Origin: Patiriisocius_A hiemis
Lineage (GTDB): Bacteria; Bacteroidota; Bacteroidia; Flavobacteriales; Flavobacteriaceae
Assembly: GCF_031846325.1 (NCBI RefSeq)
Contig: NZ_JAVRHZ010000007.1
Location: forward strand, 113,295-177,294
Length of the DNA: 64,000 nucleotides
Direction: 5' to 3'
Positions within the stretch are counted from its first letter, which is position 1. Every line of letters starts with the position of its first letter. A model generated the notes under the pieces. It did not search any database, was not told the DNA's origin, and was given only the letters and a program-made list of their open reading frames with translations. A program made the position numbers and the translations under genes. This document shows positions 18,347-27,676 of the stretch, one piece after another.

Positions 18347-19244
18347 GTATTATTTAAATTACTTAGATGAGTTAGAATCTGAAGCAATTTATATTCTAAG
18401 AGAGGTTTGGGCACAATTTGAAAACCCAGTTATTCTTTTTTCTGGAGGAAAAGACTCCATACTTGTAACTCATTTAGCTAAAAAAGCATTTTACCCTTCA
18501 AAAATTCCATTTGCTTTAATGCATGTAGATACGGGACATAATTTTCCTGAAACTATTCAGTTTAGAGATGATTTAATTAAAAGCCTTGGAGTTAAATTAA
18601 TAGTAGGGAGCGTTCAAGAATCTATAGATACAGGAAGAGTTGCTGAAGAGAAAGGAAAAAACGCAACTCGTAATGCTTTGCAAATAACAACGTTATTAGA
18701 CGCTATTGAAGCAAACAATGTAGATTGTGCAATAGGTGGAGGTAGAAGAGATGAAGAAAAAGCCAGAGCAAAAGAACGTTTTTTTAGTCATAGAGATGAT
18801 TTTGGCCAATGGGATCCTAAAAACCAACGCCCAGAACTATGGAATTTATTAAACGGAAAACATTTTGAAGGAGAACACTTTAGAGCCTTCCCTATTAGTA
18901 ACTGGACAGAGATGGATGTCTGGAATTACATTCTAAGAGAAAATATAAGTATTCCTTCTTTGTATTCTGCTCACGAAAGAAAAGTAGTCTGGAGGCAGAA
19001 TTCCTGGATTCCTGTTTCTGAACATTTAATATTAGAAGAAGGAGAAGAGGTTCATACCAAGAAAATACGCTTTAGAACTTTAGGAGATATAACTATTACC
19101 GGAGGTATTGAGTCTGATGCAGATACACTAGAAAAAATTGTTGCCGAAGTTTCAGCAATGAAACAAACCGAACGTGGAAATAGAAGTGATGATAAGCGGA
19201 GTGAAAGTGCAATGGAAGATAGAAAGCGCCAAGGTTATTTTTAA
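18339..19244 (+). CDS. cysD: Sulfate adenylyltransferase subunit 2 CysD
   Basis: Catalytic ATP-pyrophosphatase-type subunit that makes APS from sulfate and ATP with CysN. The PP-loop SGGKDS (35-40), the GGGRRDEEKARAKER region and the C-terminal RKRQGYF are typical. The 301-residue length is standard. It overlaps cysC and is followed by cysN after 15 bp. Confidence 0.97.
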   Translation: MSKYYLNYLDELESEAIYILREVWAQFENPVILFSGGKDSILVTHLAKKAFYPSKIPFALMHVDTGHNFPETIQFRDDLIKSLGVKLIVGSVQESIDTGRVAEEKGKNATRNALQITTLLDAIEANNVDCAIGGGRRDEEKARAKERFFSHRDDFGQWDPKNQRPELWNLLNGKHFEGEHFRAFPISNWTEMDVWNYILRENISIPSLYSAHERKVVWRQNSWIPVSEHLILEEGEEVHTKKIRFRTLGDITITGGIESDADTLEKIVAEVSAMKQTERGNRSDDKRSESAMEDRKRQGYF

Positions 19245-19259
19245 AAACAGTATATAAAA

Positions 19260-20516
19260 ATGCAAATAGATAAAAATCAATTATTACGTTTTACAACTGC
19301 AGGGAGTGTAGATGATGGGAAAAGTACCTTAATTGGTAGATTACTATACGACTCAAAAGCTATTTTTGAAGATCAATTAGAAGCCGTAGAGAATACAAGC
19401 AAGAAAAAAGGACATGAAGGAGTTGACCTTGCTTTGTTTACAGATGGATTAAGAGACGAAAGAGAACAAGGAATAACTATAGATGTTGCGTATAGATATT
19501 TCACTACCCCAAAGCGTAAATTTATTATTGCAGATACTCCAGGGCATATTCAATATACAAGAAATATGGTCACAGGAGCTTCTACAGCAAATGCAGCTTT
19601 AATTTTAATTGATGCTCGTAATGGAGTAATTGAACAAACAAAGCGACACGCATTTATAGCTTCTTTATTACAAATACCGCATCTTATTGTGTGTGTTAAT
19701 AAAATGGACCTTGTAGAATATTCTCAAGAAACATACAATAAGATTGTACAACAATTTGAGGCATTTTCGTCTAAGCTATATACAAAAGATATTCGATTTA
19801 TTCCTATAAGCGCACTAGATGGAGATAATGTTGTAAATAGATCTACCAACATGGACTGGTATCAAGGAGCGCCATTACTTCACACACTAGAACATTTACA
19901 CATTAGTAGTGATTTTAATAAAATTGATGCGCGTTTTCCAGTACAAACTGTGTTAAGACCACAAAGAGAAGGCTTTATTGATTATAGAGGCTACGCGGGA
20001 AGAGTAGCAAGTGGAATTTTTAGACCTAATGATGAGGTAACTATAATGCCATCTGGTTTCACTTCAAAAATTAAAACCATAGACACGCTTGAAGGCACTC
20101 TAGAAGAAGCTTTTGCACCTATGTCTGTATCAATAACTCTAGAGGATGATATAGATATAAGTAGAGGGGATATGATTGTAAAAACCAATAATAAACCAGA
20201 ACCTTTACAAGAGTTTGATGCAATGCTTTGTTGGCTAAACAATAGCCCTGCGAGACCTAGAGCAAAATATACTATTGTACATACATCTAATGAGCAAAAA
20301 GCAATGATAAAAGATGTAGTTTACAAAATAGATATAAATAGCTATACCAGAAATGAAGAAGAGAAAGACCTAGCTATGAATGATATTGCTCGTATTAAAA
20401 TAAGAACTACCAGGCCATTAATGATAGATGGATATCGTGATAATAGAGTAACGGGAAGCTTTATTTTAATAGATGATACAACCCACGAAACGGTTGCCGC
20501 AGGTATGATTGTCTAA
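19260..20516 (+). CDS. cysN: Sulfate adenylyltransferase subunit 1 CysN (GTPase)
   Basis: GTPase subunit of ATP sulfurylase, which couples GTP hydrolysis to APS formation. EF-Tu-like motifs are present: G1 GSVDDGKST (15-23), G3 DTPGH and G4 NKMD, with beta-barrel domains following. At 418 residues it is the unfused form, lacking a CysC domain, which fits the separate cysC upstream. It is followed after 23 bp by the sulfotransferase. Confidence 0.97.
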   Translation: MQIDKNQLLRFTTAGSVDDGKSTLIGRLLYDSKAIFEDQLEAVENTSKKKGHEGVDLALFTDGLRDEREQGITIDVAYRYFTTPKRKFIIADTPGHIQYTRNMVTGASTANAALILIDARNGVIEQTKRHAFIASLLQIPHLIVCVNKMDLVEYSQETYNKIVQQFEAFSSKLYTKDIRFIPISALDGDNVVNRSTNMDWYQGAPLLHTLEHLHISSDFNKIDARFPVQTVLRPQREGFIDYRGYAGRVASGIFRPNDEVTIMPSGFTSKIKTIDTLEGTLEEAFAPMSVSITLEDDIDISRGDMIVKTNNKPEPLQEFDAMLCWLNNSPARPRAKYTIVHTSNEQKAMIKDVVYKIDINSYTRNEEEKDLAMNDIARIKIRTTRPLMIDGYRDNRVTGSFILIDDTTHETVAAGMIV

Positions 20517-20539
20517 TTTTTGACTAAAAATAGTAAGCT

Positions 20540-21241
20540 ATGATTAGCCATAAACATAAATGCATATTTGTTCATGTTCCAAAAGCAGCAGGAATAAGTA
20601 TAGAAGAAATATTCTTGGACGATCTTAACTTAAATTTTCAAAACCGTATGGCGTTATTGTTAGGTAAAAATACTAATAAGTCATTGGGGCCACCATTTGT
20701 TTCACATCTAACATCATCAGAATACATTACTCAACATTTTATAACTCAAAAGCAATTTGAGACTTATTTTACTTTTGGCTGGGTTAGAAACCCTTATGAC
20801 CGTGTTTATTCATTTTATAAATATTTGGGTTATAAAAGTTTAATGAGTTTTGAAAAATTTGTTATAAACTATATGCCAAATTTAATCAATGATAAAAATA
20901 TTAAATACTTTCTTCAACCTATGTGGAATTATTTATCCATTGACGGTAAGATAGCGGTTAAGTATGTTGGTAAATTAGAAAATATTGAGTCTGATATTTT
21001 AGAGGTGTTTAAAAATAGTAAAATAGAGAGAAGAAATATACCACATTCAAATAATTCAAAAGAGATATCTTTAAGAGAAAAGACAAAACGTATATTCAGA
21101 ATATTAAAGAAAAGCCCATTAGCTTTTAGACATTGTTTGGTTTCTAAAAAATCAAAAAAAAAGGAATGGACAGATGAAATGAAAAATGTAATATATACAA
21201 TTTACAAAGTAGACTTTTTAAATTTTAATTATGATAAATGA
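20540..21241 (+). CDS. Sulfotransferase (family 2 type), probably carbohydrate-acting
   Basis: 233 residues. The PAPS-binding 5'-phosphosulfate loop VPKAAGIS (13-20) and 3'-phosphate motif RNPYDRVYSFY (83-93) are both clear, giving a Golgi-type/NodH-like sulfotransferase fold. It has no membrane anchor, so it is cytoplasmic and probably sulfates a sugar or lipid-linked intermediate before export. The direct position after cysCDN and ahead of wzx (ATGA overlap) ties PAPS production to the polysaccharide. The acceptor sugar cannot be deduced. Confidence 0.9.
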   Translation: MISHKHKCIFVHVPKAAGISIEEIFLDDLNLNFQNRMALLLGKNTNKSLGPPFVSHLTSSEYITQHFITQKQFETYFTFGWVRNPYDRVYSFYKYLGYKSLMSFEKFVINYMPNLINDKNIKYFLQPMWNYLSIDGKIAVKYVGKLENIESDILEVFKNSKIERRNIPHSNNSKEISLREKTKRIFRILKKSPLAFRHCLVSKKSKKKEWTDEMKNVIYTIYKVDFLNFNYDK

Positions 21242-22518
21242 TTAAAAGCATTTTACTTTATAAAAAGCAACTCTTACTCTTAGCAATAAGATTTATTGGT
21301 ATAATTTCTCTTTTTTTAAGCTTTAAATTAATTAATTTAATTTCTGATGAAGTTACCTTCGGTGTTTTTTCTATAATTGTGGTTTTTTCACAAATTGGAA
21401 GTTTAGTAGGAAGTTTTGGAATCCCTGTTTTAACTATGAAAATGTTATGTTCATTTCCTCCAGAAAAAAGAATTTCAAATATTAATAACATATTAATAAG
21501 CAAGGGTTTCTCTGGAGTAGTTACAAATACATTTTTTGTTTGTGTGTTACTACTATCATTATATGCTTTTTTCCCAAGTATGTTTATTTCAGGCTTTGGT
21601 TGGATGGAAATAGGGTCTGTTGTGCTTTCTACATTGTTTATGAGTTTAATAAACTTCAATAGTCAAATACTTAGATCTGATAATAAAACTCTATCATATC
21701 AATGGCTTAATGGGAATTTACCTTATTTAATATTTTCAATTTTATTAGTGTGTTGCTATTTTTTGAAACTATCAAATAATTGGATTTTTCTTTTGTATGT
21801 AATTAGTTATTTAATTACATGCTTATACTCATTTATAATTTGTTTAAAGCTGGAAGTTTCATTTAAGTATAGTTTTAGTATTGCCTACTATGCTGATATT
21901 CTTAAAAAAGCATTTGACTTTTTTTCAACTCAATTTATACAGCAAGCTTTTAATTGGGTTACATTATTAATAACTGCATATTTAATAAGCGAAATTGATA
22001 CAGGTGGTATTAATATTATTGTAAAGTATATTTCATTAACTAGCTTATTCTTACTTGTTACAAATGCCTATAAAGGACCAGAATATACCTACCTGTTTGC
22101 TGAAGGTGAAATTAAAAAACTAAATCAAAGTATTTCATCAAATACTCGTTTTATAGTTTTGTGTAGTACTCCCCTAATAATAATAATGATGATTTTTCCA
22201 TCATTTTTTTTAGGATTGTTTTCTATTAAATATGTTCACTTATCTAATGTGTTTTTGGTAATGTTAATTGGTACTTTAGTGAATACTTTTTGTGGTAGTG
22301 TTGGAATGTTAATGCAAATGACACAACAGCAAACAAGATTTAGAAATATAATGTTTATAGCGTTATTATTACATATAATACTTTCTTTTATTCTCTCAAA
22401 AGGGTATGGTGTTTTAGGTCTAGGTGTTAGTTTAGCAATAGTTATGATTTACTGGAATATTCATTCTTCTATTATTTTACAGAGAAAACATGGTGTTATT
22501 TCATATTTTAAATTTTAG
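21238..22518 (+). CDS. Wzx-type polysaccharide flippase
   Basis: 426-residue protein with about 12 hydrophobic membrane segments and an organisation like the MATE/MOP polysaccharide-transport family, expected to flip the undecaprenyl-PP-linked repeat unit to the periplasm. The base composition is more AT-rich than neighbouring housekeeping genes, as is common for polysaccharide-specific genes. The start overlaps the sulfotransferase stop (ATGA). Confidence 0.82.
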   Translation: MIKSILLYKKQLLLLAIRFIGIISLFLSFKLINLISDEVTFGVFSIIVVFSQIGSLVGSFGIPVLTMKMLCSFPPEKRISNINNILISKGFSGVVTNTFFVCVLLLSLYAFFPSMFISGFGWMEIGSVVLSTLFMSLINFNSQILRSDNKTLSYQWLNGNLPYLIFSILLVCCYFLKLSNNWIFLLYVISYLITCLYSFIICLKLEVSFKYSFSIAYYADILKKAFDFFSTQFIQQAFNWVTLLITAYLISEIDTGGINIIVKYISLTSLFLLVTNAYKGPEYTYLFAEGEIKKLNQSISSNTRFIVLCSTPLIIIMMIFPSFFLGLFSIKYVHLSNVFLVMLIGTLVNTFCGSVGMLMQMTQQQTRFRNIMFIALLLHIILSFILSKGYGVLGLGVSLAIVMIYWNIHSSIILQRKHGVISYFKF

Positions 22519-22523
22519 TTAAA

Positions 22524-23834
22524 TTGATTGACTATTCTAAAAATATCAAAACCAAAAAAAGAGAAGCCATCTTTATCTTAATATTTGTATTCTTTTTTTT
22601 GTTAATAGGAGTTTATTTTAATTTATTTTTTTCAGTTATAGCTCTTACGTTTGGAACATTAATCTTCGTAAGTTTTAAATTTAGAAAGTTTCCTTTTTTT
22701 ATATTACACTATATCAATCCTTTTCTAATACTTCATTTTCAAAGTTTCCTTTTTTGGAAATTACTAACCAAACAAACTATAAATATTGAGCTATCAGAAA
22801 AATATCTTATAGTAGGAATAATAGCTTTTTTTGTGGTGAATATTTTCTATATCGCATTCGGGAAGTTTGATATTAATAAGTTTGATATTAAAAACATAAT
22901 TAATAAAAAGATTTTCTTAATAATAAAATACGTTTCCTTAGGAGCGTTATTGTTTTACTTATACTTTATATCTTCAAGTAATCTTTTTGAGGATAAACGA
23001 GCTATTAAAGACTTTTTACTTCAAAATACAATATTCTCATATATATATGCTCTATCAAACTTTTTTTTAATCTGTGTTTTTTATGAGCTTTTACTCTTTA
23101 GAAATAACAATAAAAAGTTTTTTTGGCTCATAACTATTTATGGAATTATTTTTTTATTCGTTTTTCTTATTTTGGGTGAAAGGGATTTGTTATTCTCATT
23201 TGGTATAGCTATACTTTTTGTTGTTTTTGTAAGAAGCGAAAAATTTAGAATATTACCATATTATTTATTTGTTACGGCTTTAATTTTTGCAGGCCCTTAT
23301 TCTCAGCTTTTTAAATCTGCATTATTAAAAAATTCTCAAACTGTAGATTTAAATGAGATTGGGTTTTTGAATAATGGTTTCGATGATTTCATGACCTCAG
23401 GCTTAAATATGGAAAGAGTTTATTACTTAAATGATTTAAAGCCTGTTGATCGGCAGATGATTCTTTCAGATATTGGAAATGTAATTGATATTACTCAAAA
23501 TTCTGGAAACTGGTATAATCGTGTATTTCTTGGTAGACAGATTGGGACTACTGGTTATGGATTTTCGCTTCCATTAACTGGCTATATGGATTTCGGATAC
23601 TTTGGTGTTGTATTTGTTTACTTAATTGTAAGCTTTATAATTATTCTTATATCTAAAAGGCTATCTCATAATTTGATAGGTTTGGGAATGATTATTTTTA
23701 TGATTTCATTGATAAGCTATGCTCAAAGACAAGATTTAGCATATATCCTAAATTTTGTAGTAAAGTTTATTTTAATACCTTATTTTCTTTTGACAAGTAA
23801 AGTATTTGTTAAAGAAGATTCATATTCAAATTAA
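22524..23834 (+). CDS. Wzy-like O-antigen/capsule polymerase
   Basis: 436 residues with about 10-12 transmembrane segments and a large periplasmic loop (about residues 255-350), the layout of Wzy oligosaccharide polymerases. Sequence conservation is low, so the call rests on topology and position between wzx and glycosyltransferases. It appears to start with TTG at 22524, 5 bp after the wzx stop; no in-frame ATG occurs before the first membrane helix. It is very AT-rich. Confidence 0.75.
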   Translation: MIDYSKNIKTKKREAIFILIFVFFFLLIGVYFNLFFSVIALTFGTLIFVSFKFRKFPFFILHYINPFLILHFQSFLFWKLLTKQTINIELSEKYLIVGIIAFFVVNIFYIAFGKFDINKFDIKNIINKKIFLIIKYVSLGALLFYLYFISSSNLFEDKRAIKDFLLQNTIFSYIYALSNFFLICVFYELLLFRNNNKKFFWLITIYGIIFLFVFLILGERDLLFSFGIAILFVVFVRSEKFRILPYYLFVTALIFAGPYSQLFKSALLKNSQTVDLNEIGFLNNGFDDFMTSGLNMERVYYLNDLKPVDRQMILSDIGNVIDITQNSGNWYNRVFLGRQIGTTGYGFSLPLTGYMDFGYFGVVFVYLIVSFIIILISKRLSHNLIGLGMIIFMISLISYAQRQDLAYILNFVVKFILIPYFLLTSKVFVKEDSYSN

Positions 23835-23845
23835 AACAAGTTATT

Positions 23846-24412
23846 ATGCACGGTAGAGATTTATTTAGCAAATACAAGTTTTTAATTAAAATATCCATTT
23901 GGTTTTTTAAGATATTTCCAAATGGGATTAGGCTCTTTTTTTGGAACTGTACATCCCCATTTTCTGGCATTTTTGCAATTGGAATTAGATATTCAATATT
24001 AAAAACAATGGTTAAATCTTGTGGAGATAATATTAGAATAGGAAGCAATGTTAGGATTTTAGGATGGGAACATTTAGATGTAGAGTACAATATAAGTATC
24101 CACGATAATTGCTACATAGATGCAACTGGAGGATTGACCTTAGAAAATAATGTTTCTATAGCACACTCTTCTTCAATATTAACTACCAATCACGGATGGA
24201 GTGATACAACATTGCCAATTAAGTATAACCCAATTAAAAAATCACCTGTACACATTAAAAGTGATGTTTGGGTAGGTTGTGGATGTAGAATTTTAAACGG
24301 AGTAACCATATATAGCAGGGCTGTAGTTGCTGCAGGAGCTGTTGTAAATAAAGATGTTGAAGAAAACTCAGTCTATGGAGGCGTTCCAGCAAAAAAGATT
24401 AAAGATATATGA
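23846..24412 (+). CDS. Hexapeptide-repeat acyltransferase (WcaF/LacA-like)
   Basis: 188 residues of left-handed beta-helix type. Hexapeptide imperfect repeats run from about residue 55 to 180, with the catalytic-type TNHGW His near residue 115 and the closing VYGGVPAKKI typical of sugar O-acetyltransferases. It likely acetylates a sugar of the repeat unit using acetyl-CoA. It overlaps the next gene by four bases (ATGA). It could in principle N-acetylate an amino sugar, but it resembles WcaF more than PglD. Confidence 0.85.
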   Translation: MHGRDLFSKYKFLIKISIWFFKIFPNGIRLFFWNCTSPFSGIFAIGIRYSILKTMVKSCGDNIRIGSNVRILGWEHLDVEYNISIHDNCYIDATGGLTLENNVSIAHSSSILTTNHGWSDTTLPIKYNPIKKSPVHIKSDVWVGCGCRILNGVTIYSRAVVAAGAVVNKDVEENSVYGGVPAKKIKDI

Positions 24413-25563
24413 AGTTATTATTTGTTCATGATCATCCTTTTTATAAAGATGCTAACAATGTCTACAGCGGAGGTGGGCTTCCAAAAATAACTTGGGATAA
24501 ATATTTAACTGTATTTTCATCAATAAACGTAATAGGGAGAAAAAGTGTTAGTAAAAAAGATAAAAAAACACTTAGCTCTGGAAACCCCAATGTTACTTTT
24601 AATTTACTAAACGAGTATAGTTCTGTAAAAGCACTTTTTTTAAATTACAAAACAATCAATAACATATTAAAAGTAGAGATTGAAAATTCAGACTTTATTA
24701 TTGTTAGACTTCCAAGTGTTTTAGGAGTTATCGCTGCCAGAAAAGCTAAAAAACTCAAGAGAAAAATTATTGTAGAGCAAGTAGGTAATGGGAGAGAGGC
24801 ATTTAATACCTATGGCAAAACGTTGTATAAAGTAATTGCTCCATTCTTTGATTATCTAAATAAAAAGATTGTTAAATATGCAGATTATGTAGTGTATGTT
24901 ACTCCAAAAAAACTACAAAGAGATTATCCAACTCAACAACCTAATATTGATATTTCTAACGTTATTATTAAAAGCATTAAGTCTCAAAAAGAAATAAATT
25001 TTGATAAGTTTTCTGAGGATATATTTAAAATTGGATTAATAGGTGGTTTTGATGCAAAGTATAAAGGACAAGACGTTTTATTAAATGCAATAAGCATGCT
25101 TGAGTCACAAATTGTAAACTCTATTGAAATCCATTTAGTTGGGAAAGGAAATTACGATTGGATACTAGAAATAGCAAAGAAATTAGGGATAAATGACAAT
25201 ATAAAGTTTATAGGTCCTCTTAAATCTGGTGATGAAATTTTTAATTTTTTAGAAACATTACAACTCTATGTACAACCATCATTAACCGAAGGTTTACCAA
25301 GAGCAATGATAGAAGCAATGAGTGTGGGCTGTCCAGTATTGGCTTCAAAAGTAGGAGGGATGCCAGATGTAATTCAAGATATGTTTTTGCATGATGCAAA
25401 AAATGCAAAAAAACTTTCAACCCAAATTAATTATTTATATAACAATAGAGAAGTATTGGTAGAAGCATCTAAAAACAATTTAACTGCTGCAAAACCGTTT
25501 CTAAAAACAAATCTTGAAAAAAAGTTTGCAAATTTTTACACAAAAATTATCAATGAAAAATAA
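24409..25563 (+). CDS. Glycosyltransferase, GT4-like
   Basis: 384 residues with a GT-B layout. The C-terminal nucleotide-sugar domain shows GLIGGFDAKYKGQDVLL, the acceptor-loop QPSLTEGLPRAMIEAMSVGCPV, and a nucleotide-binding Glu in EGLPRAMIE, as in GT4 enzymes. It is cytoplasmic and adds one sugar to the lipid-linked repeat. Donor and linkage are unknown. ATGA overlap with the acetyltransferase. Confidence 0.86.
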   Translation: MKLLFVHDHPFYKDANNVYSGGGLPKITWDKYLTVFSSINVIGRKSVSKKDKKTLSSGNPNVTFNLLNEYSSVKALFLNYKTINNILKVEIENSDFIIVRLPSVLGVIAARKAKKLKRKIIVEQVGNGREAFNTYGKTLYKVIAPFFDYLNKKIVKYADYVVYVTPKKLQRDYPTQQPNIDISNVIIKSIKSQKEINFDKFSEDIFKIGLIGGFDAKYKGQDVLLNAISMLESQIVNSIEIHLVGKGNYDWILEIAKKLGINDNIKFIGPLKSGDEIFNFLETLQLYVQPSLTEGLPRAMIEAMSVGCPVLASKVGGMPDVIQDMFLHDAKNAKKLSTQINYLYNNREVLVEASKNNLTAAKPFLKTNLEKKFANFYTKIINEK

Positions 25564-25575
25564 TCCTATTTTGCT

Positions 25576-26733
25576 GTGAATAAACTTGTAAGAATTACAA
25601 CAGTTCCCTTATCTCTTGAAAAGTTACTTGAAGGACAACTTTCCTTTATGAGTAAACATTTTGAGGTGTTAGCAGTTTCTTCTCAAGAAGAAAGATTAAA
25701 AAAATTTGGTAAAGAGAATAATGTAAGAACAAAATATATAAACCTAACACGCAAAATAACACCTTTTAAAGATATAATTGCCTTATTTAAGATGTATTCT
25801 TTTTTAAGAAAAGAAAAACCATTAATAGTACATACACACACACCTAAAGCTGGAATTGTTGGAATGGCAGCAGCGTTTTTTGCTCGTGTACCTATACGTT
25901 TACATACCGTAGCCGGGCTACCATTAATGGAAGAAAAAGGATTCAAAAAAAAACTATTAGTTTTTATTGAAAAGTTGACATATGCGTTTTCAACAAAAGT
26001 ATACCCTAACTCTTCGGGACTTTATAATTTCATAATTAAATACAAGTTTACACGTCCAAATAAACTTAAAATAATTGGCAATGGTAGTAGCAACGGTATA
26101 GACACGAAATACTTTTCTACCTCTCATTTTTCAGAAGTGGAAATAGAAAAAAAAAGAGAAGAACTAAAAATAAAAAAGCAAGATTTTGTCTTTATTTTTG
26201 TGGGAAGAATAGTAAAGGATAAAGGAATAAATGAACTCGTAAATGCTTTTGTAACGCTTAATAAAACACAGGAAAACAGTAAACTGCTTTTAATTGGTCC
26301 TTTTGAGGATGATTTAGACCCCTTAACTAACCTAACCTTACATAACATAAAAACAAATGAAAATATAATAACCACAGGCTATAAGATAGATGTAAGACCC
26401 TATTTTGCAGTAAGTGATGCACTTATTTTTCCTAGTTACAGAGAAGGGTTACCAAATGTTGTATTACAAGCAGGTGCTATGAAGTTACCTTCTGTTGTAA
26501 GTGATATAAATGGAAATAATGAAATAATAACTAATAACAAAAACGGACTTATAATTCCAGTAAAAGATTCCTTAATTTTACTAGAAGCAATGAAGAAAAT
26601 TAGCAATAATAAAACATTGTACAATGATTTAAAGCAAAACGCTAGAGTTGCTATTGAAACTAAATATAACCGTGCAATTCTCTGGGAACAAATTTTAGAA
26701 GAATATACACATTTAATCAAGGCTATAAAGTAA
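25576..26733 (+). CDS. Glycosyltransferase, GT4-like (PglA-like)
   Basis: 385 residues, GT-B fold. HTHTPKAGIVGMAAA and HTVAGLP in the N-terminal half and PSYREGLPNVVLQAGAM in the C-terminal half are typical of GT4 enzymes encoded beside PglC-type initiating transferases, which often add the second sugar to the lipid-linked first sugar. The start is GTG (25576), 12 bp after the preceding stop; the next gene follows after 5 bp. Confidence 0.86.
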   Translation: MNKLVRITTVPLSLEKLLEGQLSFMSKHFEVLAVSSQEERLKKFGKENNVRTKYINLTRKITPFKDIIALFKMYSFLRKEKPLIVHTHTPKAGIVGMAAAFFARVPIRLHTVAGLPLMEEKGFKKKLLVFIEKLTYAFSTKVYPNSSGLYNFIIKYKFTRPNKLKIIGNGSSNGIDTKYFSTSHFSEVEIEKKREELKIKKQDFVFIFVGRIVKDKGINELVNAFVTLNKTQENSKLLLIGPFEDDLDPLTNLTLHNIKTNENIITTGYKIDVRPYFAVSDALIFPSYREGLPNVVLQAGAMKLPSVVSDINGNNEIITNNKNGLIIPVKDSLILLEAMKKISNNKTLYNDLKQNARVAIETKYNRAILWEQILEEYTHLIKAIK

Positions 26734-26738
26734 AATTA

Positions 26739-27344
26739 ATGTATCGCAATTTTTTAAAACCTTTATTAGATTTTTTTGTAGCAATAGTATTATTTGTTAT
26801 TCTTCTTCCTTGCTTTATAGTCATAGTTATTCTTTTAACTATAGTACAAAAAACAAATCCGTTTTTCTTACAGAAAAGACCAGGGAAGCATGAAAAAATA
26901 TTCAGCATTATCAAGTTTAAAACTATGAATAATGCTACCGATAACAAAGGTGATTTATTGCCAGATAACGAGAGGATTACTGGTTTAGGGAAATTTGTTC
27001 GTTCTACATCGTTAGATGAAATTCCTCAATTATTAAATGTTATTAAAGGAGATATGAGTATTGTAGGGCCTAGACCATTACTTCCAGAATATTTACCGTT
27101 ATATAACGAATTTCAAAAAAAGAGACATCAAGTAAAACCAGGAATTACTGGTTACGCACAAGTTAATGGTAGAAATGCGATTTCGTGGGAAAAGAAGTTT
27201 GAATTTGATATATGGTATGTTAACAATCAATCCTTTATGCTAGATTTTAAAATTTTACTTTTAACTCTAAAAAAAGTATTTGTAAGAGAAAATATAACTG
27301 CAAAAGACCATGTTACAACAACAAAATTTACAGGAAATTTATGA
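26739..27344 (+). CDS. PglC-type initiating sugar-1-phosphate transferase
   Basis: Monotopic phosphoglycosyl transferase, 201 residues, that moves a sugar-1-phosphate from UDP-sugar to undecaprenyl phosphate and starts the repeat unit. One N-terminal re-entrant hydrophobic helix (8-35) is followed by FKTM, the catalytic Asp-Glu pair in SLDEIPQLLN, GPRPLL and PGITGYAQVNGR. It is the short PglC form, without WcaJ's extra helices. With the PglE/PglF-like genes downstream, its substrate is probably a 4-amino-4,6-dideoxy-HexNAc derivative. Confidence 0.93.
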   Translation: MYRNFLKPLLDFFVAIVLFVILLPCFIVIVILLTIVQKTNPFFLQKRPGKHEKIFSIIKFKTMNNATDNKGDLLPDNERITGLGKFVRSTSLDEIPQLLNVIKGDMSIVGPRPLLPEYLPLYNEFQKKRHQVKPGITGYAQVNGRNAISWEKKFEFDIWYVNNQSFMLDFKILLLTLKKVFVRENITAKDHVTTTKFTGNL

Positions 27345-27676
27345 ATTCAGTAAAACAGAAACTTGAAATAGCTATAGAGCGCTCTGAAGCAGCTTATGAG
27401 TTATATATTGAAAATAAGCTTTTTTTTCAAGCCAATAGAATTTATAAAGCTAATCTTGTAGTATATAATTTGTTAAACGAATATGTTTTTTCTTGTTCTA
27501 AAACCATAAGACCACAGGTGTATAATTATATATTTCATTTAGAAGATTGGTTTGGGCAATTTGAATACACTAAAGAGCAACTAAAAACTAAAACAGATGA
27601 ATTTGCTTTTGTAAAATGGAACGGAGCAATTTCATTTCCTATTTCATTTTTGGAAAATTTAAAAAAAGAAATATGA
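27341..27676 (+). CDS. Unknown small helical protein in sugar cluster
   Basis: 111 residues, predicted mostly helical, with no signal peptide and no family that I recognise. It overlaps both neighbours by ATGA (the initiating transferase upstream, the formyltransferase downstream), so its translation is coupled to both and it is surely a real gene. It may be an accessory subunit of the formyltransferase or the initiating transferase; that is only inferred from position. Confidence 0.8.
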   Translation: MNSVKQKLEIAIERSEAAYELYIENKLFFQANRIYKANLVVYNLLNEYVFSCSKTIRPQVYNYIFHLEDWFGQFEYTKEQLKTKTDEFAFVKWNGAISFPISFLENLKKEI

